Shown: in pieces, positions 45,132 through 57,220 of the stretch | How positions within the stretch are numbered: the first letter of the stretch is position 1 | Layout: the number at the start of each line of letters is the position of its first letter | Translations under genes and position numbers: made by a program | From: Zoroaster sp. YZ-2022 | Lineage: Eukaryota; Echinodermata; Asteroidea; Forcipulatida; Zoroasteridae | DNA: 64,000 nucleotides | Reading direction: 5' to 3' | NCBI GenBank assembly: GCA_029582265.1 | Contig: CM055833.1 | Coordinates: 30,222,288 to 30,286,287, forward strand | The notes under the pieces: generated by a model | Databases searched by the model: none | Told to the model about the DNA's origin: nothing | What the model saw: the letters and a program-made list of their open reading frames with translations, nothing else

Positions 45132-46719
45132 TGGAGAAAAAAATTATCCAAATCAAAACACCTTGGCAAGGTTAGGGCTCATTTTTTGAGTACAGATTGA
45201 AAAAAATGTGCCAAGTTCGTATTCACTTAATTTCTCTATTCCTTTCATTGCTTGTATAAATACAACATTATTTGGATGTACTTTGGCTGGTGATCAGTGG
45301 TGACATGTGCCATGGTTACGGACATAGCACTACCCACTACTCACTGGGTGTTGGCCTTGTACAGTGGCAAATCCAGGGGGTTAAAGGGGGTGTGGCTCCA
45401 TTTTTTTAAATCAACAATGTACAAAACTCCAAAATTTACCATCTACATGTATTCCAAATTTGGGGGTCTTTTTCCCCCAACCACCCCTCCCCTTGTGTCT
45501 GTGTTACCCTCTTTATCATTGTATGCCCCCTCCATTTCTACAACCCTGGATCTGCATCTGGCATTGTATTTGTAAGTCATCCCAAAGTAGACGAGATAAA
45601 CGTAGTCCACAGGGATACAGTTTGTAAGAGGCATGGATTATGCCTACTTCATCAAGGTCAATAAGTCATCTCTCAACCAAAAGGGAGGGGGGTGGTGTTT
45701 AAGCTTTGGAGAGCCCATGATTAAATGTTAAATGGGGTCATGTGTCTCATGTGTCATGTGCCCTTCAACCTGCTAATGAAACTAAATTGTCAGACAGCAT
45801 ATTATGTGCCGTCTGACAAATTAGATTTCTTTCTGTGAATGTTTAGTATCCATAACAGTCTAAAAAGTATTCTTTTTGATCCATGCTTCTACAGCACTGT
45901 TTAAGAAATAATAAATAATAAATGAATGTGTGTTGTATATTGGCTGATGAATTCATTTCTTTCTGTGAATTTTTTGTATCCATAACAATCTAAAATTTAA
46001 TCTTTTTGATCCATGCTTCTCCGGCACTTACAAAACTGTTACGAAAAAAATTTGATTAAGCCTTAATGCTCATGAATTATAAATGAATGTTTGTTGTATT
46101 TGAGCAAAGTATTTGCCGATTTGGTGGCCCACTCAAGGGGAATGCTCAAGCTGTATTGGCCACATCACGTGTGCCAAGATTAGAGACGTAGCACTACCCA
46201 CTGTTTATTCATAGTTGGTTATATGACCACTTGAAGATCTGCAGCGAGGGCATGCATGCAATCTAGACACTGTTCAGCCCAATCATTTGAAATCTGTAAT
46301 TTGTGCTGTCTTTTTTTCTTCAGAAAGCATTATAAATTCTTCTTTTTTTAGTTAGTCAGACATTATGTGTGGATGGATTTTATTTGTAGTCTCATTTGAA
46401 AGTTCATAATTATAGAAACATAGAAATTCAAATTTTAAATCAATTTTGTAATGTGGAATCGACATTGAGCATGGAACATGCATTAATTTTTCTGGTAACT
46501 ATTACAGAATTCCAAACGATTTGACTTGAGACTCTTAAAAACATTATACCTTCAGGAGACAGTCAAGATGAGCCAAGTTTTAATGTCGCTCAGTGCCTGC
46601 AATGGGAGAGACTCATCATCAGAATTACCCTTTCGGGGAATCCCAGAAATGTATTCAAAGAGCTGAAGGGAATGCACAACATTGGTAAGGCTTAAAAAAT
46701 GAAACATAAAGGGCATGGT
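45132..46719. other. Non-coding region with a local duplication
   Basis: At about 45825-46100 a ~130-bp segment is duplicated (TTTCTTTCTGTGAAT, TATCCATAACA-TCTAAAA, CTTTTTGATCCATGCTTCT). GTAGCACTACCCACT-like words recur near 45325 and 46186. No gene is seen. Confidence 0.5.
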
Positions 46720-46805
46720 TCAAAGAGAGTAAGCATACTTGCATATAGTGCTAAGCAGTTTTGCCAACACTTACCAATGCTATACCTTCCATCTTTAAGA
46801 TACAC
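46720..46805 (+). repeat. Family A MITE-like repeat, 3' end fragment
   Basis: AAGAGAGTAAGCATACTTGC, AGCAGTTTTGCCAACACTTA and CCAATGCTATACCTTCC match the 3' end of the consensus. Confidence 0.65.
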
Positions 46806-47829
46806 CTAACCTAACAAGACCCCCCCAGGGCTCTACCACACCCTGCCGTCCGTCCTCAGTTTCTCCCTGTCTCCGGTCTCCTTACCTTTCTCTCTATATG
46901 TCCTCATGTCTTGGAAGGTCTCCTGATTCAAGAGATAAATGTATTTTTCTTCCTTCAGTAATGTCTAGTGTGAGCCTTGGCCGTCAATCATTGCACAGTG
47001 TGTACCCAGCTGATAACATGTCTACCTGGTTGGTCAAACAGAGAGGAACAAAAAAACTACTAAGATTATCAACTTACAAATCTTTATAAACTTTCTTTAT
47101 GTGAAAATAAATATTATCCTTTTTTTAAACATACATTGATGAAAATTGTTATAGTTTGTAGACTGTCTAAATTGTGTTTACTCTTGACAAAACATTTAAA
47201 TTTATGTGTTTGTATAATGTACACATTCATCATATCACTGGTTTATAAGTTGGGTATTTCCAAATGTTTTTCCTTTATCCATATTTGGTTAAGAATACAC
47301 AAAGCCTCTTTTTTATCCAACTTCCAAACTATTACTTCCTTGTCTGATGTTATAGCGGCACACTGACACATTCATCAACACAACAATTACATTTTGTAAT
47401 AATAATAATAATGTGGCCCAGGGCTACAGACATGCTCATTCACCATACTTCCTATACACAGGGAATTATTTCCATAGGACTGCTCCAACAACTGGACAAA
47501 TTTTTTGAGGGAATTGCATGTATGCAAATTTACCTCCTTACAGGCGGGGACCAGGCAGCTGAAAAGGAATGGGGCATATGGGGAACACACTACTAAAATG
47601 AGAACATATGAGAGACTTATAACTCTCCCCCCCAAAAAAAAAAAATCAAACTTAAATAAAACTAGAGGTATTGAGTTTGTAGAAAACAAACTCAGGGTGT
47701 TCGAGTGTGCATCATATGCAATGACATAATCACCTAAAGTTGTTAAAAGACAATCTTGAGTTACTTCAGGATGAGTTTTCATAATATATAATTAAAATAA
47801 CATATAATGTGCTATACTGAATACATTAA
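46806..47829. other. Non-coding region, no gene recognised
   Basis: A very short exon-like minus-strand segment (46886-46922, AG before and GTAAGG after, open as ETFQDMRTYREK) was seen but has no other support. The rest is unassigned, with an (AAT)n run at 47399-47410. Confidence 0.4.
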
Positions 47830-49295
47830 CTTCCGGTTCAGTCATCCCATATAATTTTAAATTCTTCCAACCGTAAGTTCCAGTTCAATCATGTGACGTC
47901 ATTCATACTTCATAAAATATTTCCTCATAATGTGGGTGTCAATTGTGCCAAATTTGGTAAAATTCTATCTAATGTTTTCTCGAGATAGCAAAAAGTGACT
48001 TTTTTAAACCTGCCGCTAGAGGGCGCTGTTAAGAGTGATGACATCACCAAATATATTTTTGAAAAGAGCAGATCCCACTTAACATATAAACCCAGAATGC
48101 TTTTTTCGAATACGCTTTCAGATTTGCGTCAATTTATAAAGAGCTTTTTAAACTTGAACTTCCAGTTTGGACCAGAAGTAAGGGTCAATAGGGTCATATC
48201 TGTGTATCAAATGTCGAGTCCTCCATGTTCTGTATGATTAAAAAATTATCTATTGTGGTTCACGAGATATAAAATATATTGTTTTAATTATAATTAATTA
48301 CGTAATAATTCATTAGATGACCTCACCATGACGTCACAACATTACCTGGAATCATATGTTAAGGTCTAACTATGTTTTGGCTATACAAATACATTTACAG
48401 AATAGTGATTCTGAATAGTTGTTCACTTAAACTTCCGGTTTCGACCGGAAGGAGAGGTCAGATTAGGGTCATGTCTGTGTACGAAATGTGACATAGTTCA
48501 AGGTCTTTAAGATGATGCAAAGATTGTGAAAATATCTTCTGTGGTTCATGAGATATGATTTTTTGAAATATTCAACTTCCGGTTTCGACCGGAAGGAGAG
48601 GTCAGATTGAGGTCACGTCTGTGAACGAAATGTCACATAATTCAAGATCTTTCAGATGATGCAAAGATTGTGAAAATATCTTTTGTGGTTCATGAGATAT
48701 AATTTTTTTAAATATTAAACTTTGATTTAACGTAATTCGATATCTGATGACCTCACCATGACGCCACAACCTACATGTAGGATACAACTACATGTTAAGG
48801 TCTAAGTTGGGGTGTCGTGGCCGAGCGGTCTAGCTTACCGGATTCAAGTTCTGGTGTTAGCAACATAATGTGGGTTCGAATCACGGCCGTGACACTTGTG
48901 TCCTTGAGCAAGACACTTAATCATAATTGCTTCTCTCCACCCAGGGGTTAAATGGGTACCTGTGAAGGCAGAGTTGGTTTGCTCTATATGCGCTAGAAAT
49001 GGCAGCAATTGAGCTGTATACTCCCCAGGGAGCTGAGATGGTTTCAGGAATGATTTATGAGCCTTATGAGCAGGGATAATAATATAATGCGCCTTGAGCA
49101 CCACTTAGTTGGTGGATACGTGCGCTATATAAATCCACACATTATTATTATTATTAAGTATGTGTTAAGTTTTAAGGTGCTGTGAACTTTGCAACTATCC
49201 TTTATTTGTTGGATATGTCTCACTGAGAAGGAGAAGAAAAAGTTTAAAAAACCTGAATAATAACAAGAGGTGTTCGCAATATAGCTCGAACACCT
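47830..49295 (+). repeat. Family B dispersed repeat, copy 2, interrupted by a SINE
   Basis: It shares with 28880-29760 the GATGACATCACC and CCTCACCATGACGTCACAAC blocks, TTAAACTTCCGGTTTCGACC, and the end AAGAGGTGTTCGCAATATAG. Within it, a 145-bp unit starting ACTTCCGGTTTCGACCGGAA is tandemly duplicated (48429-48573 and 48574-48720). The SINE at 48809-49160 is inserted between the TTAAGGTCTAAGT and AAGTATGTGTTAAG parts of the repeat. Confidence 0.65.
48809..49160 (+). mobile_element. tRNA-derived SINE, full length, apparently identical to 26545-26898
   Basis: It has the same head, body and tail as the copy at 26545, with no differences seen over the 261 bases spanned by the shared 86-codon antisense frame. 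The tail is a shorter (ATT)n run. It is nested in family B copy 2. Confidence 0.9.
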
Positions 49296-50405
49296 AAATA
49301 GAAAAGAATAGGAAAGCATCGCACCCATTTTAACTCAGTCTGAGAATGCAAATTCCACTGAATTTCTGCCCAACTCTGCTTTCTCCAAGTTAACAAAAAT
49401 ACTCCTTAGTGATCGTTCCTGTTTTTCATTAGAAGTTGATTTGTTAATGACGTCACAGTACTGCCATTGAGTTGGCTAACTGTATTATACACATTGTACT
49501 GGTAATGAAGTCAGGAAGAGGCAGTGCAATCGGCAGTTGACAGACTGTCTAATTCATGCATAGATGTACATAGAACTTCCTCAATTCATGTATGCTTGTA
49601 CATGTACAGCAATGTTGGAGCGGTGCTGAACTGTGTGTATTTAAAGCCAGTATACACATTTTTGGGTAACATGTCTGTAAATGCATCCATACTTTATAAG
49701 AATCTTTAAATAATGTGCACACGACGCGTCATCGAAAACGTACATATGCTCAACCGAATGTTTATCTTTTTACTACTGCATGCTGTCATTAATGTGTATT
49801 ACTCACGTGTGTTGCATTTATACTTAAATTTCAAATTGCCAACACATTACTGATCAAAGAAGCATTTTTTGATGCAAAAAATGTGACAGTGGAATAGCAG
49901 ATTTTTAGTAAAATATTTTGGAAATTTTTAAAACATCTTCTATAACATAGTTGTTTGTTACATACATGTAGTAATTCGTGTCTGCAATATCAATACACAA
50001 ATGTGCAAAAAGGATCATATTCGCTACAGACATACATGTACGTGTAGTTACATTTTTGTTTGTTTTTTGCATTGCTCTCAATACTGTTTTCCCAGGGACG
50101 GTTAATAAATAATGTTATGCAAATTTATTTCTTTTTTATAAATTCAGTGTAATGGTTTATTAATAGGCTTATGTGTACAGCACATGTACATAAGGTTTTC
50201 ACTGTGACAATGACAATGAAAAAGTACACTTGCCTTTATCTAAATGTCATGTCTAATTTTACGAAGGCTACCAATCACATGACAATGACAGCAACAGATC
50301 CCCACTCTCGCTGTCTGTTTACGTAAGACTCCTCTGAACTAAGTACGTGTGTTAAATGAATATTTGGGACAGCTGCTACAATGACATCACTGTAGAACTA
50401 ATTAT
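49296..50405. other. Non-coding region with a family A fragment
   Basis: A reverse family A piece lies at 49635-49706 (GTCTGTAAATGCATCCATAC). The rest is unassigned AT-rich sequence. Confidence 0.5.
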
Positions 50406-50545
50406 GAGTGAATAGCTCTGAGTGAATAGCTCTGAGTGAATAGCTCTGAGTGAATAGCTCTGAGTGAATAGCTCTGAGTGAATAGTTCTGAGTGAATAGC
50501 TCTGAGTGAATAGCTCTGAGTGAATAGCTCTGAGTGAATAGCTCT
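50406..50545. repeat. 14-bp minisatellite, 10 copies
   Basis: The unit GAGTGAATAGCTCT repeats ten times almost without change; one copy has GTTCT in place of GCTCT. Confidence 0.95.
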
Positions 50546-50617
50546 AGGTTAATACATGTCAGCCAGAAAAACGTTTTCTTTTACCATTAGAAAGTAGAGG
50601 ACATAAACTTTAATTTG

Positions 50618-50854
50618 GTCGTGGCCGAGCGGTCTAGCGCACCGAACTCAAGTTCTGGTGTTGCCAGCAGCAGGGTGTGGGTTCAAGCCCCGGTCGTGAC
50701 ACTTGTGTCCTTGAGCAAGGTACTTAACCATAATTGCTTCGTCCTTCAGATGGGACGTAAAGCCGTAGGTCCCGTGTGTTGTGTAATGCACGTAAAAAAG
50801 AATGCGCCTTGAGCACCACTTAGTTGGTGGATACGTGCACTATATAAGTCCACA

Positions 50855-50902
<48 letters not shown>

Positions 50903-50903
50903 C
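50618..50903 (+). mobile_element. tRNA-derived SINE, second subfamily
   Basis: It shares the tRNA-like head (GTCGTGGCCGAGCGGTCTAG) and the GCCTTGAGCACCACTTAGTT tail with the 26545 copy. The body instead contains CTTCGTCCTTCAGATGGGAC and GTAAAGCCGTAGGTCCCG. It ends in a long (ATT)n run. Confidence 0.88.
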
Positions 50904-51529
50904 CAACCACTGTAGCATTTTTCATGAATTCAGGAGTTTGAATATTCATTTTTCAACAGAGTTTATTACGTTAAATGGGAGAAAACCTTAGGGAGATTGT
51001 GGGAGAAAAAAATTACGTGTTTTACATAACCTTTTCATGCAAACATGTTACAGTTAACGGTAGTTAACTTCCCTTTAACTGTGCTGAAAAAGTTTTTTTG
51101 TTAATTCATTTTGTCTCACAAACTTTGATGGATTCACTCACACAATTAGCCAACTCACTATGTCACACAAAACTTGCACGATCGTTGCAATTGACAGATG
51201 TTACCTAATGGAAAAATTACCTGACGAGATGACCCATAAAACAAAATGTTTGTAGGAAACAATTATTTAGATTTGTATTTTTAACATTTTGCATACATTT
51301 AGCCCTGACCTTTTTCTGTGTCGGGCATGCAGGAAATAGGAACCACCTTTTAAAATGCTACTCGGTACTGTTTACATTTTTAGTTGTGTCAACCAAAAAC
51401 AATAAAAAGTTCACATACATGTACACATGTACATGTACATAATACAGCACTTACATATATGTGTACATGTACATCATGCGCTATAACAGAATGCTTTTAC
51501 AGTGCATGCTTGAACAAAGCATCAAAAAT
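50904..51529. other. Non-coding region, no feature seen
   Basis: Unassigned AT-rich sequence with ACATGTACATGTA words near 51415-51475. Confidence 0.5.
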
Positions 51530-51843
51530 AATCTGAATATTAATAATGGTATAAATCTTCCCTAAAAATAAGTTTATCCTCTGAGGGTGTTTTCATTTTG
51601 TTTTAAATGCAAAAGTGAAGCAAATTACTGTGACATTGACAATGAAGTCATCCCCTTTTACCGTTGTTGATGTCATGAAATTTGCTTCGTCCTTAACATT
51701 TGCGTACCAATGTACATGTATGAGCTATCCTTTAGACTCCGAATTCAGCTGAAAATTTTACAGGTTGATTATGCAAAGAAAGTAGGCATACTCATAAAAA
51801 CAGTTTTGTCAACATTTCCAAATTGATGTTTAACCTTCCCTTT
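51530..51843 (+). repeat. Family A MITE-like repeat, nearly complete
   Basis: Forward copy with AATAATGGTATAAATCTTCC, GAAAATTTTACAGGTTGATT, AAGTAGGCATACTCATAAAA and the closing AACCTTCCCTTTAAA, abutting the family C copy. Confidence 0.7.
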
Positions 51844-52047
51844 AAAGGGACAATATTGTCGTGATCAAAAGGGCATGGAATCGGAGTGCTAGTTTTAGAT
51901 TAACTCAGTGACTGAAAATAATACCCCACATGATAAGTCATATTACTGTTGCTGCTGCATAAATGATTTTCAGTCACTTTGTTCATCTTAAGGTAGGGCA
52001 CCGCTTCCATGTCCTGTTGAAAGTCTGCTCCGATTGTGTCAATGTAC
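51844..52047 (+). repeat. Family C MITE
   Basis: Forward copy starting AAAGGGACAATATTGTCGTG, with AAGGGCATGGAATCGGAG, CAGTGACTGAAAATAATACC and CATGTCCTGTTGAAAGTCTG. The right end is slightly degraded. Confidence 0.85.
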
Positions 52048-52659
52048 ACATTTTGGCATTAGGATGGGTGACAATCAGGGGCATTCATATGAATTGGTAA
52101 TTTTGAATCAAACTTAAATGCTTGCTCTCTGGTTTTCAACCTTACTCTCCAAATCCCCCTCCCCAACCCCACAAAAAGTTGGGGCTGGTGTCACCACTGC
52201 TTATTAAGAATGAAAGCCATTGTCTTAATATAAAAAAAATCAATAATAATAATAACAAAATTAGCTTGAGCAATACACAGAATCCCATCAAAAAGTTCAT
52301 AAAGTGTCTCCAGGTAAACTCCCTTACTGCCAGCTTTGGACTCCGCCTTGCCTGCATGCCTGCGGCTAGTGATACCAATCCACTAGCAATCCATGACTTC
52401 CTCGAGACCCCCCAACTATAAGCCTGGGTCTGGGCACTCCAGGTCATGCTAACATCTGAGCGTATGTGTGGGCCTGGCAATCCCCCATTACAGACAGGAA
52501 AGCAAGTCTTAGGAGAGACTTAAAGGTAAAACCCATGAGACTATTGTGGGAAGAAAACTTGTTACTTGTTTTGTTAGTTTTTCAACAGACTTTAAAAAAA
52601 AAATGTTTTGTTGGGAACACACTACCTTAATGAAAAAAATATGTAAAAAAATAAACAAT

Positions 52660-52725
52660 ATACAAAACGTAAAAACAAAACATAATAAACAAAACATAAT
52701 AAACAAAACATAATAAACAGACATG
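52660..52725. repeat. 15-bp minisatellite
   Basis: AAACAAAACATAATA-type units repeat three to four times. Confidence 0.8.
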
Positions 52726-52859
52726 AAAAGTAACATGAAAAAGGGGCCACAAATAAATAAATAAAACGGAAATAAATAGTACTGTCAGTGTACTAAAAAC
52801 TACAATGTACTGTACATTTATATTCATATTCACATACTACATTACATGTACATTACACA

Positions 52860-53240
52860 TAAATTTACAACTCCAGTGGTATAACATTGTTAATGTTGAC
52901 AAAACTGATTCTATGTGTATGCTTACTTTCTTTGAATCCTACTTGTACATCAAACAACCAACCTGTAAAACTTTCAGCTCAATCAAGAGTTTTAGTAATG
53001 AAAAAACCATGAAAAAACATTCACAATTTTACAGAAAATGTTTGGAGCTAAAAGTTGCCCTCTGGAAACTTGTTGAAAATGTGCATTTTTCTCTGAAATA
53101 AGAGCACTTGAGATTGAGAGCACACAATTATTGTTTAGGATGATTGGTACCTTTACCAATTTAACATTAAGTCAGTTTTTAAGATAATAATTTGGTAATT
53201 TTGCAATCATATAACAACTAATGTTGTATTTTCTCTTTGA
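52860..53240 (-). repeat. Family A MITE-like repeat, reverse orientation
   Basis: Reverse copy with an outer CAACCAACCTGTAAAACTTT block, the GCACTTGAGATTGAGAGCAC block and GGTACCTTTACCAATTTAAC, ending near GGTAATTTTGC. Confidence 0.65.
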
Positions 53241-54464
53241 GAAGACTTTAACTACGAGCAAATGAACTTCATGAAGTATCAACATTTTCAGTCATTGATC
53301 AAAATAACCAGGCAATCAGTAGCTACTCTTGATACTGGAGCTCTTTGAAATACGTCCCTGGTCTGAACATATACCCTTTTCTTGAGTTTCTGTTAATCGC
53401 AGGGGAGGGAGGGGGAAGGGGAGAGGGACATATGTAATGGCTGTTCTTAACCCATTTCCTGTGCGTCACATCGTATAGATCCAAACAAGACCAGGATGGA
53501 ACTAATTTGAGTTGTACAGGGACACTGAGCCTCTTGTCAAGGAAATCTAGACTCCTGAGCCAGACAGACAAGGGAGGGTTATGAATGTACTGGACTTATC
53601 AATAGCATTGCTCTCAAGAGTTAGAGAAGGACGGGTGTTTGGCATTGATGCACGGTGTTTATAGAGGGGTGTGCGGAGGGTCCGGACTGATTGTAGTATA
53701 ATCAAAGGATTGATCACCTTGCCAATCAAACAGCCACAGAATCACTGTGGGACAAATAAGGTTACGCCTTTCCATGACAACTGTTGCTGCATGTACAATC
53801 AATGCCGGTCTATCAGTTTGCACTGTTCATAGCAGTACAGGTGGCATGACCAACAATTCTCACTGTTGCTAAGGGGCGGAGCATAGGGCGAAATCTAGAT
53901 CGGTCTACTCTAGTCTAGTGCTTGTTGCTTGAACCTGTGAGGTTGATGGACCTTCTAGTATTGGAGTCTAGTGCTTGTTGCTTGAACCTGTGAGGTTGAT
54001 GGACCTTTTAGTATTGGGGCCAATTTCACAGAGCTGCTAAACAGAAAATTAAGCAAATATTACCAGCCAAAATACATTTTGTATGAAAGTATGGCTGGTA
54101 ACCAAAGAATGTTACTAAGCACATTTATCTGGTAAGCAATATTGCCTGCTTAGCACTAGCAGCTGTTTGAAATTGGCTCCTGGACTTACAATGCATTATA
54201 AACAACACCATTCTCAGAGGGCCGTTGTTTGGTATTGATGTAAAATGTGTAGAGGCTAGAGGGTCAATGAATAAATGTATTATTTAGTCTGTTCTTGTGG
54301 CTTGAACTGGTCACACTCATGGACCCTCTATATGTCACTGAGCGTTGGACTCACAATTAGCATTATTCTCATAGGGTCACTGTTGTTCTAAAGGCTGGCA
54401 TTGAAGCACAGTGGATGATTGGTCAATGACTGAATTAGTGTTTATTTCCGAGGATAACTTGTAT
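53241..54464. other. Non-coding region with a 53-bp tandem duplication
   Basis: The unit GTCTAGTGCTTGTTGCTTGA and onward to TAGTATTGGA is present twice (53913-53965 and 53966-54018), with a diverged third trace near 54295 (TGTGGCTTGAACTGG). No gene is recognised. Confidence 0.55.
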
Positions 54465-54597
54465 GTGAACAATATCATCACAATCACAGCAGACATTCAA
54501 CAGGGCATGGAATCGGTCTCCTACATGATGAACACAGTGACTGAAAATTGGGGGTAGATGTATTATTTTCAGTCACTGAGTTATGTCACTATATACA
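54465..54597 (-). repeat. Family C MITE fragment, reverse orientation
   Basis: Contains CAGACATTCAACAGGGCATG, GAACACAGTGACTGAAAATT and ATTTTCAGTCACTGAGTTAT in reverse order relative to 15721-15940, with an internal deletion. Confidence 0.7.
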
Positions 54598-55026
54598 TGT
54601 ACATGTACATGTACACTATTGGTATCAAAAGGCCATTATTGTTTAATAACTTGGATAACAGACTTTCAACTCCTGAAGTTGGGCAAATAACGGGAAAACA
54701 TTATTTTTTTTAAAATAAAAAACCTAGTGAGGGTGCCCTTTCTTTAAGGAGGGCATCCAAACTTGTAATAATATAATAATTTAAGTATTCTGTTTATAAA
54801 TGATCTTATCAGTTTCGAGGAAAAATTCTCCGTAATATTGTCATAATACGTAAAATACTTATCAATAAAAAAAATCGCCCCTTATTGACTTTTCACATAT
54901 CCTTGTACGCAAGGTTACTCATTTTTTCCAAGGTACATGGACGAGGTTGTTTTTCAAGTCAATGCACATGTCAAATCCAACAGCAACATTTTAAGGTTTT
55001 TGGGGGATTTTTGTTCAACTAGGCCT

Positions 55027-55215
55027 AATGGAGTGTCGTGGCCGAGCGGTCTAGCGCACCGAACTCAAGTTCTGGTGTTGCCAGCAGCAGGGTGTGGGTT
55101 CGAGCCCCGGTCGTGACACTTGTGTCCTTGAGCAAGGTACTTAACCATAATTGCTTCGTCCTTCGGATGGGACGTAAAGCCGTAGGTCCCGTGTGTTGTA
55201 CAATGCACGTAAAGT
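55027..55215 (+). mobile_element. tRNA-derived SINE, second subfamily, 3' truncated
   Basis: Head and body match the copy at 50618 (CTTCGTCCTTCGGATGGGAC, GTAAAGCCGTAGGTCCCG). It breaks off after AATGCACGTAAAG, directly before another SINE head. Confidence 0.88.
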
Positions 55216-55552
55216 GGATTGTCGTGCGGTCTAGCGCACTGAACTCAAGTTCTGGTGTTGCCAGCAGCAGAGTGTGGGTTCGAGCCCCGGCCGTGACACC
55301 TGTGTCCTTGAGCAAGACACTTAACCATAATTGCTTCTCTCCACCCAGGGGTTAAATGGGTACCTGTGAAGGCAGAGATGGTTTGCTCTATATGCGCTAG
55401 AAATGGCAGCAATTGAGCTGTATACTCCCCAGGGAGCTGAGATGGTTTCAGGAATGATTTATGAGCCTTATGAGCCTTATGAGCAGGGATAATAATATAA
55501 TGCGCCTTGAGCGCCACTTAGTTGGTGGATACGTGCGCTATATAAATCTATA

Positions 55553-55647
<95 letters not shown>

Positions 55648-55650
55648 ATA
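55216..55650 (+). mobile_element. tRNA-derived SINE, first subfamily, joined to the preceding copy
   Basis: A shortened head (GTCGTGCGGTCTAGCGCAC) is followed by box B GGTTCGAGCCCCGG and the body of the 26545 subfamily. TATGAGCCT is duplicated within the body. The tail is a long (ATT)n tract interrupted once. Confidence 0.88.
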
Positions 55651-57110
55651 ACCAGTTATAAAAGGGATGTATCGATTTTTTTGGGTAGAGAAAGCAAAAC
55701 TATCTTTAAAATCTGATTTTATGATTGATGGGTTTCAGACTTTATTTCTCTTCTAAAAAAATCCTTCCCTTTCGAAAATATGATAACGTTAATCCCATTA
55801 CAGTTGCCACTGCGCATGTACGATATCATATTGGTCACTGGTCACTGATTGGGGAGGTGACAAGCAAGATCAGACTGACAAGGTGACATGACTGAGGAAG
55901 TTATATCAGTATAATGTTACATTTACCAAAAATGCCTGATTTTTCATTAATGATTAAACAAATATTATGAAATAATTTGAAGTATATGTCTATCATCCGT
56001 ATGTTCTCCACCTTACTGAGCAGGTAAGATTACATTATTGTATAAAATGAACGAGAAAAAGTGGCGGTGGGGTTCGACTTTGTACCTATTTATTTGTAAC
56101 AAATATTAGGCCCCTAAATATAACTGTAAAAGTGTAATGTAATGATGATCCGTTAACCCGAACCACCCCATGTCCTCCAAAATCCTCCAAAGTCCAAGGG
56201 ACACTTTTTTTGGAAAAAATCAGCACTGTTGGAATGAGTGGTAGGCCTACTTTCACCTCTTCATTGAAATGGGGCAAAATTACTACCTGGCAAGAAGTAT
56301 AGGCCATAATAAGTGCTGAATATGAAATATCAACGAAAATGCATGGTGCATTTTTAAGATTAAGGGTATGTTTCCAAAAGTGCACTGGATTTTGGAGGAT
56401 TCAGGAAAATTCCTAGCCAGTATACCTAGGCCTGGGGGTTAGGGTTTTAACGTAGGTTTTACCATGGAGGAAGGAAATCCTTCCTCCATGGTTTTACCAA
56501 GTATTTATTTTTAGCACCGTCCTTGTCCTTGCTTGGTCAGCTCCAACGGCAACGTTAACGTTAAGCTAAGTAAGACACAAGATAAACATACAAGATACTT
56601 ACAAAACGTTAAGTAAGGGATAGTATTTCATCTGCTCATTCGATAATATTTACTCAGAAAAGTCCTCATCGAAAGTCATGACCGTCAACACAGGTCAATA
56701 AAACTTCTGGACGTAACGTAGACTAGTACTACAGACTAGCTTGCTAGCTCTAGTCTGCACACAGACTAGACGTAGACGACGTGATATCGAGATCGAGAGC
56801 TTTTTAGAGGAAACGTCGTCTAGCGCCCTCTATTGATGGTTAATCCAGTAAAATTTATGATGGCCGATAAGAGACGTCACTGTTGGCTATATAATTAGAG
56901 AATAACCCTTTTATTACAATGGTGCCGGTGAAATTCTGTATAAACAAAATTACATCAACTGGACTCCGTATCTTGAATTTCAATTGGGCAAAATTCGAGC
57001 AGTATATGAAATTCTAAATTTGGGCCAAAAAATAGACTGGTACCACTTTTCAGGATAACTCTTTGGGATCAGCAGATATATGGATATATGATCTAACCAC
57101 TCTGACCATA
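55651..57110. other. Non-coding region with one perfect hairpin
   Basis: At 56461-56492 the arms ACCATGGAGGAAGGA and its complement are separated by only AA. The rest shows duplicated ACTAG and TAGTCT words near 56720-56770 and no gene. Confidence 0.55.
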
Positions 57111-57220
57111 CCAGACTGAAGTCACACCGAATTTGGTGCTAGCACGAAATTTGGTGCTGGCACCGAATTTCAAATACCGCAAAAGACCGTCAATATACGT
57201 CATTAAGTGTAAACGTACAG

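Noticed and set aside
46886..46922. 37-bp minus-strand exon
   Set aside because: Only AG and GTAAGG support it; such short matches are expected by chance in this much sequence.
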